The notes under the pieces are model-generated. The model was not told the DNA's origin. It worked only from the letters and a program-made list of their open reading frames with translations, and did not search any database. Below, piece after piece: positions 9,234-18,397 of a stretch of DNA of 64,000 bases (the stretch's first letter is position 1; every line of letters starts with the position of its first letter). Made by a program: the position numbers and the translations under genes. Origin of the DNA: an uncultured bacterium. Its GTDB lineage: Bacteria; Verrucomicrobiota; Kiritimatiellia; CAIKKV01; CAITUY01. The stretch lies in assembly GCA_903908715.1 (NCBI GenBank), contig CAIVSY010000003.1:1-64000 (forward strand). Direction: 5' to 3'.

Positions 9234-10214
9234 TTATGAATCCCTGCCGCTGGCAGTATCCCCTTTGATGAAGTACAAAGGGCGTCGTTTGCTTTCCTCG
9301 AATATGCGGCTGACATATTGCCCCAACATCCCAACCGACACAAGCTGCACGCCACCCATGAATATGATGACCGCCATGAGCGAAGACCAACCCCGTTCAA
9401 TCCCTCCAGGATGGACAAGTCGCGCCCACAAGATGTCCAGAAACCACAAGAGTCCAACCAGACAGGCGATCCCACCCAAACCCGCGGTCCACCGTAGAGG
9501 GCTTGCGGAAAAGGCGGTGATCGCGTCCACAGCCAAACGAAAGGACTTCCACACTGGGTATTTGGTCTCGCCCATAGTCCGCGCCGCGCGGTCGTAGTGG
9601 ACTGCCCCTTGCTTGTATCCCACCCAGCAGGTCAGGCCGCGCATGAAACGATGGAGTTCACGGACCTGCTTGAGAGCGTCAATAACCTTGCGATCGACCA
9701 GACGAAAGTCACCTGCATCCATCGGGACGTCCACCTTGGCCAACGCCCGGAAGATCCGGTAAAACGATGCAGCCAGGAACTTCTTGAGCCATGTCTCGCC
9801 TTCCCTGCTACGGCGCACGGCATAGACGACCTCATAGCCCTCACGCCACTTGGCCAGAAGTTCAGGGATCACTTCCGGCGGATCCTGCAAATCCGCGTCA
9901 ATGATCACCGCCGCATCACCATCCGCATGGTCGAGCCCGGCAGTAATGGCAATCTGGTGCCCGAAATTTCTGGAGAGCCGCAACAATCGCGCCCGGGGAT
10001 CTGTCTTCGCCTTGCTGGCCACCCAGGCAGGCGACCCATCCGTACTACCGTCATCCACAAACAGCACTTCCAAGGATTCCGGCTGGCTCTCCATCACCTT
10101 GCAGAGCCGATCGAATAACAAAGGAAGGTTCTGCTCCTCATTAAGGAACGGCACAACCACGGTCAGCTTTGGCCTGGCATCCGACACAGCGGCATACTCC
10201 CATAAACGCCTCAT
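9234..10214 (-). CDS. Polyprenyl-phosphate glycosyltransferase (GtrB/CsbB-like GT2)
   Basis: About 326 residues. The GT2 core has VVVPFLNEEQNLPLLF near residue 17, FVDDGSTDG, SRNFGHQIAI and the DxD site IIDADLQDPP near residue 103. This motif set is typical of enzymes that load glucose or related sugars onto undecaprenyl phosphate. Two C-terminal membrane helices (about 235-255 and 270-295) match that subfamily. It could make the lipid-linked donor used by the GT39-like enzymes upstream of this operon. The ATG at 10214 is preferred over the GTG at 10220. It starts a three-gene minus-strand unit with a 21-bp gap to the next gene. Confidence 0.88.
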   Translation of the reverse strand: MRRLWEYAAVSDARPKLTVVVPFLNEEQNLPLLFDRLCKVMESQPESLEVLFVDDGSTDGSPAWVASKAKTDPRARLLRLSRNFGHQIAITAGLDHADGDAAVIIDADLQDPPEVIPELLAKWREGYEVVYAVRRSREGETWLKKFLAASFYRIFRALAKVDVPMDAGDFRLVDRKVIDALKQVRELHRFMRGLTCWVGYKQGAVHYDRAARTMGETKYPVWKSFRLAVDAITAFSASPLRWTAGLGGIACLVGLLWFLDILWARLVHPGGIERGWSSLMAVIIFMGGVQLVSVGMLGQYVSRIFEESKRRPLYFIKGDTASGRDS

Positions 10215-10363
10215 CCGCACGATTCCCCAACACTAAACACAGCCTGCGGCTGGCGCAATAGGGGGTATTTAAACTGAATCGACAGATAATGGCCAGCACG
10301 AATCCTGATCCGTCGGGTCGGGCTCGACAGCGGTCCGTGGGCACAACTTGCGGACAGAAAAAC

Positions 10364-10537
10364 TCACCCCTGACCGGACGATTCGTTGCCCTTGCAACTC
10401 TCGACCCAGGCCTTCACCCGGGCGTGTCGGCTTATTAGATCCTTGAGTTCCGGGTTTTCTGGAAATCTGGCTTGAAGTTCCCGCAATTCAGCACGCATTT
10501 GTTCACACGCCTCCATTATCGCCTCAATCTCCTCCAT
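10364..10537 (-). CDS. Possible small coiled-coil protein, 57 aa
   Basis: A 57-codon frame starts at ATG 10537 and stops at 10364. It is rich in Glu, Ala and Arg in its first 25 residues (EAIMEACEQMRAELRELQAR), with heptad-like spacing of hydrophobic residues, then a more basic tail. It lies on the same strand as and upstream of the glycosyltransferase operon, about 150 bp away. A G-rich stretch precedes the start but is not a textbook ribosome-binding site. I recognise no family. It could be an unannotated small protein or a chance frame. Confidence 0.4.
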   Translation of the reverse strand: MEEIEAIMEACEQMRAELRELQARFPENPELKDLISRHARVKAWVESCKGNESSGQG

Positions 10538-10703
10538 CTCTCATCCCCCCCATGCATGCTTCATCCGCAAACTCCAGAACCACCATCCCGAAATCATCAT
10601 GGCCCGCAAATCAGCCACACGGAATGCACTACCTGTAAACCACACGCCCCAGATCAGTCAACTTGTTTTATATGTAGTTATGTAATAGCCAAAAAGACGA
10701 CAA

Positions 10704-10743
10704 ACTTCCTCTGCACGGGGAATGTTGACCCGATTACAGCCCC
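10704..10743 (+). repeat. Degenerate 40-bp direct repeat, copy 1
   Basis: This segment contains CCTCTGCACGGGGAAT and continues to a C-run. A second copy at 10917-10955 matches it at about 32 of 40 positions with one gap. The pair brackets the palindromic repeat at 10851. The origin is unknown; a decayed insertion boundary is one possibility. Confidence 0.5.
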
Positions 10744-10850
10744 GAAACTTGCCTTTGACCCAACCGGGCACGACCGGAACCAACAGGAAGACATTGAACA
10801 GAAACAAGCAAAGCGAGCTAAATCTCAGCCGTCGGAACACACTCGGAATT

Positions 10851-10895
10851 CCCTCTCCCTTGACGGGAGGGGGCCAGGGTGAGGGTGTCCTGAAC
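10851..10895 (+). repeat. REP-like palindromic repeat
   Basis: The unit contains CCCTCTCCCTTGACGGGAGG followed by CAGGGTGAGGGTGTC. The inverted arms CCTCTCCC and GGGAGG can form a hairpin. The same unit occurs, expanded in tandem, at 18398-18660. Similar sequences are common dispersed extragenic repeats in many bacterial genomes. Confidence 0.75.
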
Positions 10896-10916
10896 CAAGT
10901 TCATCTACTGCGAAAC

Positions 10917-10955
10917 ACTGCCTCTGCATGGGGAATATTACAGGATGACAGTCCC
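10917..10955 (+). repeat. Degenerate 40-bp direct repeat, copy 2
   Basis: Partner of the segment at 10704-10743, containing CCTCTGCATGGGGAAT. It lies just after the palindromic repeat and about 125 bp beyond the end of the lipoprotein gene. Confidence 0.5.
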
Positions 10956-11079
10956 AAATAATCCCGCTGTGAGAACATTTTCATTCTTTGCTTTGCCGGG
11001 AAAGTGAACCAAAAATTCTATGCAGTTAAGCTTGGTACGGCAGGGTTGCAGTAAGGCAGACAGCCACCATCTCCAGCCT

Positions 11080-11457
11080 TCACTTTGGCTCCGGCAGGTT
11101 ACGTCCAGCCTGGACTGAAACGGTATCGTTGGAGTGAATGCGAAAAATCACACCATTATCCCACAGCCCGACATCTAGCCGATTAGTGGCGCTCTTTACT
11201 ACCCCATTGGCATCGACCCACTGCACAACAGACAATTTCCCCAGAGGCCCAGGCACCGGCCAAACACACTTGTCAACTTGTGAATCAAATACGCCAAAGG
11301 TTATGACTTGACGCATCTCCTTGTTATGCAGCCAAGCAACTCTACAGTTCTCAATCTTACCATTAGTCCCATTACGCAAGCTAACTTCATACGGCCCATG
11401 CAAGCAACCAGCCGTTACTAACAGCAGAAGCCATATCGAAAGTGATCTATGAATCAT
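11080..11457 (-). CDS. Small lipoprotein, candidate immunity protein for the RHS lipase
   Basis: 125 residues from ATG 11457, which has a perfect AAGGAG 7 bases upstream. A longer frame to 11565 exists but overlaps the RHS gene and is unlikely. The N-terminus is a lipoprotein signal: basic MIHR, a leucine run, then the lipobox-like VTAGC with Cys18 as the lipidated residue. The remainder is a beta-rich-looking domain with two further Cys. It starts 10 bp after the RHS stop codon, which is the usual position of an immunity gene. Known Tle1 lipase effectors are neutralised in the periplasm by Tli lipoproteins, so a protective role is a sound inference. I see no sequence match to a named Tli family. 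Confidence 0.75.
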   Translation of the reverse strand: MIHRSLSIWLLLLVTAGCLHGPYEVSLRNGTNGKIENCRVAWLHNKEMRQVITFGVFDSQVDKCVWPVPGPLGKLSVVQWVDANGVVKSATNRLDVGLWDNGVIFRIHSNDTVSVQAGRNLPEPK

Positions 11458-11467
11458 ATTGAACTCC

Positions 11468-14400
11468 TTAGGGTATCCATAATGGTCGTAACGCCCTATC
11501 ACCGCTTTGCACAGGAGACCACGTAGCTTGGGGATGATCTGCCAAACCGTAAGGGATAAATCCAAGAAACTTCTTTAAGGGCGAAACATCCGATTGGTGC
11601 CCAAGCAGTGAATCAAAAGAGGGATTCCATCCCTTGAGGACTTCCGGCATATCCCATGGCACATCAAGGCTCCTTCCTTCCTGCCACATCCACAGTAGAG
11701 GACCATACTGGATCTCCTGCGTTTCACTTTCTGCATAACCACCGCCAACATCAGAATGCACTCCGGGGAACATGCGCTCTATCCGACTTGGACTTGGCGC
11801 AATACTAGCCAGAGGGAAAAGCTCGCGACGCTCATCCCGGGCAATTGCATGTCTCACGTTCTGGACATTATTCGGGATGGAAAGATTGTAACCCATGTCA
11901 ATATGGTTCCCTGGCTGCCCAAAAGACGGGACTGTATCAAACAATCCTAAGAATCTAATCTTCAAGGGACATCCTTCAACATTCATTCGACTGGTCAGCA
12001 TTGCTCCTCCGCGGAACCACTCATTAACCCTCCCGTATTTCCTTGGATCACCACGGCGATTAACCACATTGGCGAATTGTCTGGCTAACGCTGCTCCGCG
12101 GCTGAACCCTATTACATCCAATGGATCGTCATCAACCTCCATGTCAGACAAATTCCTGTAATGCTCGACAATCTTAGACCAAGCCTTTTCCACCCTAGCC
12201 TGTCCTCCAGCACCTGAATAGCCGCCACCAGCATTCTCTATAACCCTCCAACCAAAAACATCACTAGACCCCACCCCACGGAGATAAAGAGACTTCGCTC
12301 GATATGCTTCCCACAAACGCCTCACGTTTGTAGGTGCATCACCTTCTGCATCCTTGTTATTTCCAGTGCCGTCAAAGGCCACAAGAAAGAGTCCCAACGG
12401 ATCCACACCACTGATTCCATTATTGGCGCAATAGCCGTAAAGGTTGTAACCACCACCTTCACCCACAAAATCCCGACTAATCCACCTCCCCATCGCGGGG
12501 TTATAGTACCGGTAGCCGTAATAGCATAGCGCCGTTTCCGAATCCTGATATCTCGTGGAAAACTTGAAGGAATTGGCAACACGGATTGATGGCTGATGCT
12601 GAATCTCAGAAAGAATATTGCCATAGGGATCGTACTCGTAGGTGGTGACCACAAGCCCGTTGGTCGCAACCAGCGCCGTCACGTTCCCGTTCCCGTCGTA
12701 CACATAGAAGAACCCATCAGCACTCGCATCAGACATTGCCTCGCAACGACGGAACAACAATCCGCCAATCCCTCCCGCTCCGCTGACCGAACCGCTGACA
12801 TCCAAACCCCACACGTATGACGCCACATTGGTCTTCTGGCCCTGAACACGGGTCTCGGCAATCAGATTCCATCCATCATGGACAAAGGACGTATCACTCT
12901 CCAACACCCAGTTATCGACAGCCTTTCCGTAAGCGCATTTCCCCACCCGCCGACCCCGATAGTCATACCGATACTGCACAAGCGTCATGGCATTGGACGC
13001 CATGATCAACCGGCTTTCCGCATCCCATGCATACCGCCAATCCCCATCCCTCACCAGATTGCCGTCGGCATCATATTCACACTCACAACATCGCACCCCG
13101 CCCCCCTTCGCCTTGCCCGCCACTTCCACCCCGCAACCCCCAAAGCGGAACACGGTCCCCGCCCAAGACAGCTCTCCACCCGCATCCGCACCACCACCCG
13201 CCTCGTAACTCTCGTACTGGTTCAACGCATTGGCCGTATACGCCATCACCACGCCATTGGACTGCACTTCGCGACGGTTGCCAATGGAATCATACGCATA
13301 CTTGTATTGCTGACCCGCCACCGGCTTGCCACCCTCTGTAAACTTGCCCGCCTCAATCAACTGACCCAACTCATCGTAACCGTACGCCCAATACGTCCCA
13401 TCCCCGCCCGCACACCGCGTGCGCTGCCCGATCGCATTGACCTCATACTCACGCTCCCCGAGAACCTCAACCCCACCCTGCCACCGGATCTTGCGCAAGT
13501 ACCCCAACTCATCATACTCACGCTGCCCGCTCACCACCTCCACCCCACCTGCCCCCAACCTCACCGCTGCCACCGACCTGCCATCCGCCGCATACTCATA
13601 TCCCGCTTCGATCCCGTTGCCCTGCACACGGCTCAATCTCCCGGCCGCATCGTACCCGTATCCAACCTCATACCCCGCGCCAGTCGCACCACGTAAAACC
13701 ATATTGGTTCTGCGACCGAATGCATCATACCCGTACTCCAGGCTGCCACCCCCCGGCATCGTCTCGCCAGCCAACCGGAACGCCTCATCATATTCCAGCC
13801 CACACCGCCCATTCCCATCCAACACTTGAACCGGCCGCCCAAGCCGGTCCATCACATATCCAACCCCCGCCGTTCCATCGGAGTGCACCATGTTGGTCAT
13901 CATCCCGCCCGCATCATACTGGTACCGCGTCTCAATCCCTCGCGCAGTAACCCGCCGGACCAGCCGCCCATCCTGCCGATACTCGAACCGGTTGGTCGCC
14001 CCGCCGGAATACACCTTGCCCGTCATCCAGCCCCGTTTCTGATCATATTCCCAATGGGTCCGGTCAGGCACCCCGCCCTCCCCATCCCGGAAAGTCTCAA
14101 GGACGGTCAAGCGCCCCAGCACATCATATCCATGACGGACTGGCACCGTCTGCGAGCCCGCCTGGGAATCCAACTCGCCGGTGGGCGCATAGCCGTAGCG
14201 TATCCGGCCACCATCCGGCAGCACCGCATTGGTGCGCCGCCCCATCTCGTCATACGCAAAGCTTGTCACCCGCTCAACCTCGCCTGCCCGCATCGTTTGC
14301 CGGATCATATTCCCCGCGGCATCGTGCGCGATATCGCTGCGGATCCACTCCCCGCCAGGCCCTTTGCTCTGCGACGCAACCGTCCGCCCCCACGCATCAT

Positions 14401-17400
14401 GCTCATATGTGATGCGTGAAACTTGCTCGCCGCTGCCCGAAACCCGGACCTCCTGCCGCAGTAAACCGTTTGTGTAATCGCGAATCGTCCGGATGCCGTC
14501 CGCAAGCGTCACGGTTTCCTGCCGCGTCGCGCTCACAGCATCACGGATCACTTCCGTACGATTCGTCTGCCCGGCCCGGATATTCCACACCCTGCTCCCT
14601 TCAAGACTCCGCCAGACTTCCCCCGCCAGGCTCCGCACCGCACTACCCTGTACCGCGTACACGAAATTCCGCGTCCACCGCGCATCCCACCCCTCGATGA
14701 CCCCATACCCATTCTCGACATCCGTCACCCGGTCGGGACCACCCACCCCGATAACCCCGTCACCATCCATGTCCACCGCGGAACGGAATGCCTCACCCTT
14801 CCCGTTGTATTCCGTCAACTGCGTCATCCACCCATCCCGCACCGCCGTGATCCGCCCGGCCCGATCATAGAGCGTTTCAACCGCATACCCGTCGGGATAT
14901 TCAACGCGCCACTCACGCCCAAGCATATCGCGCCATGTCTTGACCCACATCGGGGTATTCGTATCAGGCCCGCGGTACTCAACCGTGTACCGCCCCCTGT
15001 CATCCACGCCGTAGTCGTAGCTCACGGCATGCACAGCACTTCCTGTGACACAACGCGTGCGGCCATCGAGATAACTGGTTTCCACCACCGTGGAACCGTC
15101 CGGCCGGGTCGTAGTAACCACTGGCTCCCCGAGCGCATTGGTTGCATACCCGTACGCCGTCACCCCGCCACGCACGTCGATCTGCCGGACCAGCCGCCCG
15201 GCGGAGTCATATTCGGACCGCTCCTCCATCTCGCCGCTGCCCGCCTGCCGCCGCACCCCTGCTACCTGACCATTCACATCATGGACCTGAAAGGTGGTCA
15301 CACCAAGCCGCTCAACCGCGCAAACCTGCTTGAGATCATCATAAACCCGCAACGTTTGAATGCCGTCCTCATCGGTCTCCAGAACCGGACCGCAACAGCC
15401 ATAGACCGTTCTGGATCCGGCGCCAGCCACAAGATTGGAAACCGCCGTCACCCTTCCCGCCGCGTCCCGCGTGTAGACCTGATGATTGAGCCAGAACCCC
15501 GAATCCATGTCCTGCTGGCGCCGCTCAAGCACGCGCCCGCGCGCATCAGATACCGTAATGGTGCGCAAGCCGTTGGTGGGCACATCTTCCCCCGTCCCGC
15601 GTTCCTCCGTCGTAACCAGGTTCGCAGTCCCATCCTGAAATGCGTAATCGGTGACCGTCACCACACCGTCGGGATCCCGCGACCACACAACCCGCCCGGC
15701 AAACGGCCCATTGGTTGCCACAACCGTCTCGGATACCAGACTGTCCCCCGCATCATATCGCGCACCAGCCGTCAAACAGCGCTTGCGGATCACGCGGTCG
15801 GACAGGTAGGCATGCCAGGAACGCTCAACCTCAACCCCTTTTTCGAGGACGACCACAAGGCGCGGCCTGTCATCCAATGGCGCGGCATCATCCAGTTCAA
15901 CAGGGAACCCCATCCCGGCCAGTCTCTCGTCACCCGCATACCACATCCATTCAACCTTGCAGGCATCGGTGGATGCAGCGGAGCCCGCAGACTGGAATGG
16001 GGTAACCCGACAGGTAACACGCCCTTCGGAATCATAACTGTAGCGGCTCCACCCGCCATCGGCGTCACGTTGGAACGCAAGACGACCGTAATTGCAACCG
16101 TCCACGGCTGCATTCGTGTAATACTCACGAATCGACTCCCGCGCCGCCACAGTGCCGGCCCCCTCTACCTCGGCAACCACCTCGCGCCCCCAGGGGAAGT
16201 CCTGCAGCCGTACCTCGGCCCGATTGGTTTCAGCCGACGGAGTGTCAGGCTTGTATACCACCTGATTGACCTGTGTTATGATCCCATTCGTGGGATCAAC
16301 TTCCTGCCAGCGCCGGGTCTTCCGCGCAACCGACGGCTCATCCCCGCCCCGGATTCCCTCCCAGATTTCACTCGATGCGCTGTCTGCATCCTGCGTCAGC
16401 CGGCTTTCCTCCGTTATAGATCCACCGCCATCCAGCATACGGAGAATCCGGCTCCCCTTGTGGACTTCCACCCTCCGAAGCCGTTCCCCGTCGATCGCGT
16501 AGTGCGTGACCGCCTCAACCAGCCGCCCGTTGTATTCCGGTACGGAATACCCACCCGCCCAAACATTGGATAGAATATGACCGCCCGCATCCCTGTAAAT
16601 ATCCAAGCCAGGCCATCGGCCTCCATCGCGCGCAATGACCACCCTTCCGCCAGACACTCCGACCACGCTGACCTCCATAAGCTGGCCGGAACGGAACCGG
16701 TGCGTGACCCCGCTCGGAAAATCCAGCAGGACATCCCCGCCGGCCTCCCTGACCCTGTATTTATGACCGATCCCCAGCGGCTCGCCCTTCCGGGAACCGC
16801 ACAGGGAGAACGTAACATTCGCACCCGACGGCCGGGCTATGGTCAAAAATCCCCAACCCTCCGCTGAACCGGTCATTTGATTCGTAACACAGGTCTCGAG
16901 ACTGAACCGTTGGCATTCCACACCCTGAACCTGGTACTCGCGGATGTAGTGCCTCAGTCGGATCCCGGCATTCGTGGTCCCTATCGTCTCCCCCAGAAAG
17001 TGCACAATATGGGCACGCTTTTCAGCCCCATGATTCCAGTCCATCGAGGAGCCAGGCAGGCATTCCATGCATTCGCAACCCTGAACTACCAAACCATCCT
17101 TTTCCTCATCCTCAAGAATCTTGTTCCGCAACGGGGTATCACGAAAGAACCACTTCACCACGCCAACCGCATCATCCACACTGTAACCGCGGGAGTCACC
17201 AACCGGAAACACATTGGCGTCCGGATAAGGCGGCCATGGCGGCGGGAGATCACAGGAACCCAGCCGCGGTGAAAGGCACTCCCCGCCTGCCCCACCCGTG
17301 GACTGCCCCCAGCAGATCCACTGCCCGTCCCGCATACCCGGATCCGGCGCCATGCCGTTGACCGACACCCAATCATAGAAATCAACCCGGCAAACCGTAC

Positions 17401-18187
17401 CCGTGAACAATCCTTCCAGCAGGTAGGACGACTCAGCCCTTGCACCTTCCGCCACCACCGTCATCGGCTGGAAGAGGCCGGGATAGAAGACAAACGGCAT
17501 CGGCGGCCACAATGCCAGCATGGCAGAGGCCCGGGGCTCACAATCGACCACAATAACCTCCCCGTCATACCGGGCCTGCGCCGCCGCGATTGTGCTCCCC
17601 CAATCAACCACAGGAGGTCCCCACATTGTCTCCACACCATACATCGTATAGCCACTCCGATAGTTGGGGCGGCTATCCGCCGTCCACCGCCCGGCCCGGA
17701 TCGTGCACGTCATGGCGGTCATTGCCGCATATAATTCCTGAATGTGAACCCACAGGGGCGGGACATCACTAAAATCATCCGCCAGCAACGACTCACCTCC
17801 ATCCCGGTATTCCCCCGGCACCCTCGTGAAGAACGGCGGAGATCCGGATGCACGCAGGCATGGGAATGCCTCGGCTCGCGACGGTCTCGCCAAATCAAAA
17901 TCCTGCATCCTCACATAGGAGTCGGCCATCAACTCCAGCACCTTGCCGCGCATCCGGTTGAGATCATCCTGAAACACCGCCTGCGGCATTCCATCCATAC
18001 CCGGCGACTTCAAGGGGATGTCCCCATCCCGGCCGGCTGCCTGAAGCCGATCATTCAACATCCCCGCCAACAGATTGTAAGCTTCCACGTATTCCAGGCC
18101 CTGCCCGAACGCAGCACACCCATCCAGAGAAATCCAGCCCACAAACACAAGAATCCTGACGATGTTACAACCCCATGCACTTCGCAT
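11468..18187 (-). CDS. Secreted RHS-repeat protein with C-terminal Tle1-like (DUF2235) lipase domain
   Basis: 2239 residues. The first 30 form a Sec-type signal peptide ending near AAFGQ. A region of about 600 residues of unknown fold follows, then many YD/RHS repeats (YDxxGR-type) to about residue 1930. The RHS core closes with CYYGYRYYNPAMGRWISRD and the cleavage-site motif VDPLG. The final 307 residues (about 11471-12391) form an alpha/beta hydrolase of the DUF2235/Tle1 type. It has FDGTGNN, nucleophile elbow GFSRGA (Ser near 2029), FLGLFDTV (Asp near 2084) and HSDVGGGY (His near 2144), so the triad is intact. The RHS shell is known to encapsulate and release toxins; phospholipase activity is inferred. 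There is no PAAR domain, so export is probably Sec-dependent. A GGAG lies about 8 bases before the start. Confidence 0.9.
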   Translation of the reverse strand: MRSAWGCNIVRILVFVGWISLDGCAAFGQGLEYVEAYNLLAGMLNDRLQAAGRDGDIPLKSPGMDGMPQAVFQDDLNRMRGKVLELMADSYVRMQDFDLARPSRAEAFPCLRASGSPPFFTRVPGEYRDGGESLLADDFSDVPPLWVHIQELYAAMTAMTCTIRAGRWTADSRPNYRSGYTMYGVETMWGPPVVDWGSTIAAAQARYDGEVIVVDCEPRASAMLALWPPMPFVFYPGLFQPMTVVAEGARAESSYLLEGLFTGTVCRVDFYDWVSVNGMAPDPGMRDGQWICWGQSTGGAGGECLSPRLGSCDLPPPWPPYPDANVFPVGDSRGYSVDDAVGVVKWFFRDTPLRNKILEDEEKDGLVVQGCECMECLPGSSMDWNHGAEKRAHIVHFLGETIGTTNAGIRLRHYIREYQVQGVECQRFSLETCVTNQMTGSAEGWGFLTIARPSGANVTFSLCGSRKGEPLGIGHKYRVREAGGDVLLDFPSGVTHRFRSGQLMEVSVVGVSGGRVVIARDGGRWPGLDIYRDAGGHILSNVWAGGYSVPEYNGRLVEAVTHYAIDGERLRRVEVHKGSRILRMLDGGGSITEESRLTQDADSASSEIWEGIRGGDEPSVARKTRRWQEVDPTNGIITQVNQVVYKPDTPSAETNRAEVRLQDFPWGREVVAEVEGAGTVAARESIREYYTNAAVDGCNYGRLAFQRDADGGWSRYSYDSEGRVTCRVTPFQSAGSAASTDACKVEWMWYAGDERLAGMGFPVELDDAAPLDDRPRLVVVLEKGVEVERSWHAYLSDRVIRKRCLTAGARYDAGDSLVSETVVATNGPFAGRVVWSRDPDGVVTVTDYAFQDGTANLVTTEERGTGEDVPTNGLRTITVSDARGRVLERRQQDMDSGFWLNHQVYTRDAAGRVTAVSNLVAGAGSRTVYGCCGPVLETDEDGIQTLRVYDDLKQVCAVERLGVTTFQVHDVNGQVAGVRRQAGSGEMEERSEYDSAGRLVRQIDVRGGVTAYGYATNALGEPVVTTTRPDGSTVVETSYLDGRTRCVTGSAVHAVSYDYGVDDRGRYTVEYRGPDTNTPMWVKTWRDMLGREWRVEYPDGYAVETLYDRAGRITAVRDGWMTQLTEYNGKGEAFRSAVDMDGDGVIGVGGPDRVTDVENGYGVIEGWDARWTRNFVYAVQGSAVRSLAGEVWRSLEGSRVWNIRAGQTNRTEVIRDAVSATRQETVTLADGIRTIRDYTNGLLRQEVRVSGSGEQVSRITYEHDAWGRTVASQSKGPGGEWIRSDIAHDAAGNMIRQTMRAGEVERVTSFAYDEMGRRTNAVLPDGGRIRYGYAPTGELDSQAGSQTVPVRHGYDVLGRLTVLETFRDGEGGVPDRTHWEYDQKRGWMTGKVYSGGATNRFEYRQDGRLVRRVTARGIETRYQYDAGGMMTNMVHSDGTAGVGYVMDRLGRPVQVLDGNGRCGLEYDEAFRLAGETMPGGGSLEYGYDAFGRRTNMVLRGATGAGYEVGYGYDAAGRLSRVQGNGIEAGYEYAADGRSVAAVRLGAGGVEVVSGQREYDELGYLRKIRWQGGVEVLGEREYEVNAIGQRTRCAGGDGTYWAYGYDELGQLIEAGKFTEGGKPVAGQQYKYAYDSIGNRREVQSNGVVMAYTANALNQYESYEAGGGADAGGELSWAGTVFRFGGCGVEVAGKAKGGGVRCCECEYDADGNLVRDGDWRYAWDAESRLIMASNAMTLVQYRYDYRGRRVGKCAYGKAVDNWVLESDTSFVHDGWNLIAETRVQGQKTNVASYVWGLDVSGSVSGAGGIGGLLFRRCEAMSDASADGFFYVYDGNGNVTALVATNGLVVTTYEYDPYGNILSEIQHQPSIRVANSFKFSTRYQDSETALCYYGYRYYNPAMGRWISRDFVGEGGGYNLYGYCANNGISGVDPLGLFLVAFDGTGNNKDAEGDAPTNVRRLWEAYRAKSLYLRGVGSSDVFGWRVIENAGGGYSGAGGQARVEKAWSKIVEHYRNLSDMEVDDDPLDVIGFSRGAALARQFANVVNRRGDPRKYGRVNEWFRGGAMLTSRMNVEGCPLKIRFLGLFDTVPSFGQPGNHIDMGYNLSIPNNVQNVRHAIARDERRELFPLASIAPSPSRIERMFPGVHSDVGGGYAESETQEIQYGPLLWMWQEGRSLDVPWDMPEVLKGWNPSFDSLLGHQSDVSPLKKFLGFIPYGLADHPQATWSPVQSGDRALRPLWIP

Positions 18188-18229
18188 CCGGTGACTCCAT
18201 CCTGAAATGCCAAGAAAAAACCTGCTGGA

Positions 18230-18259
18230 TATCTTGTTTTATATATTAATTACAAGATA
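18230..18259. promoter_or_regulatory. Inverted repeat upstream of the RHS gene
   Basis: Perfect 8-bp arms TATCTTGT and ACAAGATA are separated by 14 AT-rich bases, 43 bp upstream of the RHS start codon. Position and symmetry suit a promoter-overlapping operator, but no regulator is known. Twelve bases of it (CTTGTTTTATAT) recur at 10662, beyond the other end of the cassette. Confidence 0.4.
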
Positions 18260-18397
18260 ATTCTTTAACTCGCTAACTCCGGGATGTACCGCGTGTCCGG
18301 CACCTTCCTGTCTCGTGGAGGTGTAGAGGAAGCACCACCGAATCCCCTTATGCCGTCACGAGGAGGTGATGCCGAACCCTCGCAACAATTCAGAATC

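Larger units (their letters stand above)
10538..11079. other. Gene-poor intergenic stretch with repeats
   Basis: No convincing gene. It separates the glycosyltransferase operon from the RHS/lipoprotein cassette. It holds one copy of the G/C-rich palindromic repeat also found at 18.4 kb, two degenerate copies of a 40-bp sequence, and an AT-rich segment at 10662-10680 whose first 12 bases (CTTGTTTTATAT) recur at 18233, on the other side of the RHS gene. Confidence 0.6.

Noticed and set aside
10658-10840. 60-codon minus-strand frame between the glycosyltransferase operon and the RHS cassette
   Set aside because: It lies across the AT-rich segment and one degenerate repeat, has no ribosome-binding site, and no recognisable family.
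11458-11565. N-terminal extension of the lipoprotein
   Set aside because: It overlaps the RHS gene and would bury the lipoprotein signal; the ATG at 11457 has an ideal ribosome-binding site.
15029-16573. 514-codon plus-strand frame inside the RHS gene
   Set aside because: Antisense of the RHS repeats, whose GC-rich codon pattern keeps the opposite frame open; low-complexity Pro/Arg/His-rich product and no motif.
11468-18187. Type VI secretion RHS effector
   Set aside because: No PAAR domain, no VgrG or T6SS genes nearby, and a Sec-type signal peptide is present instead.
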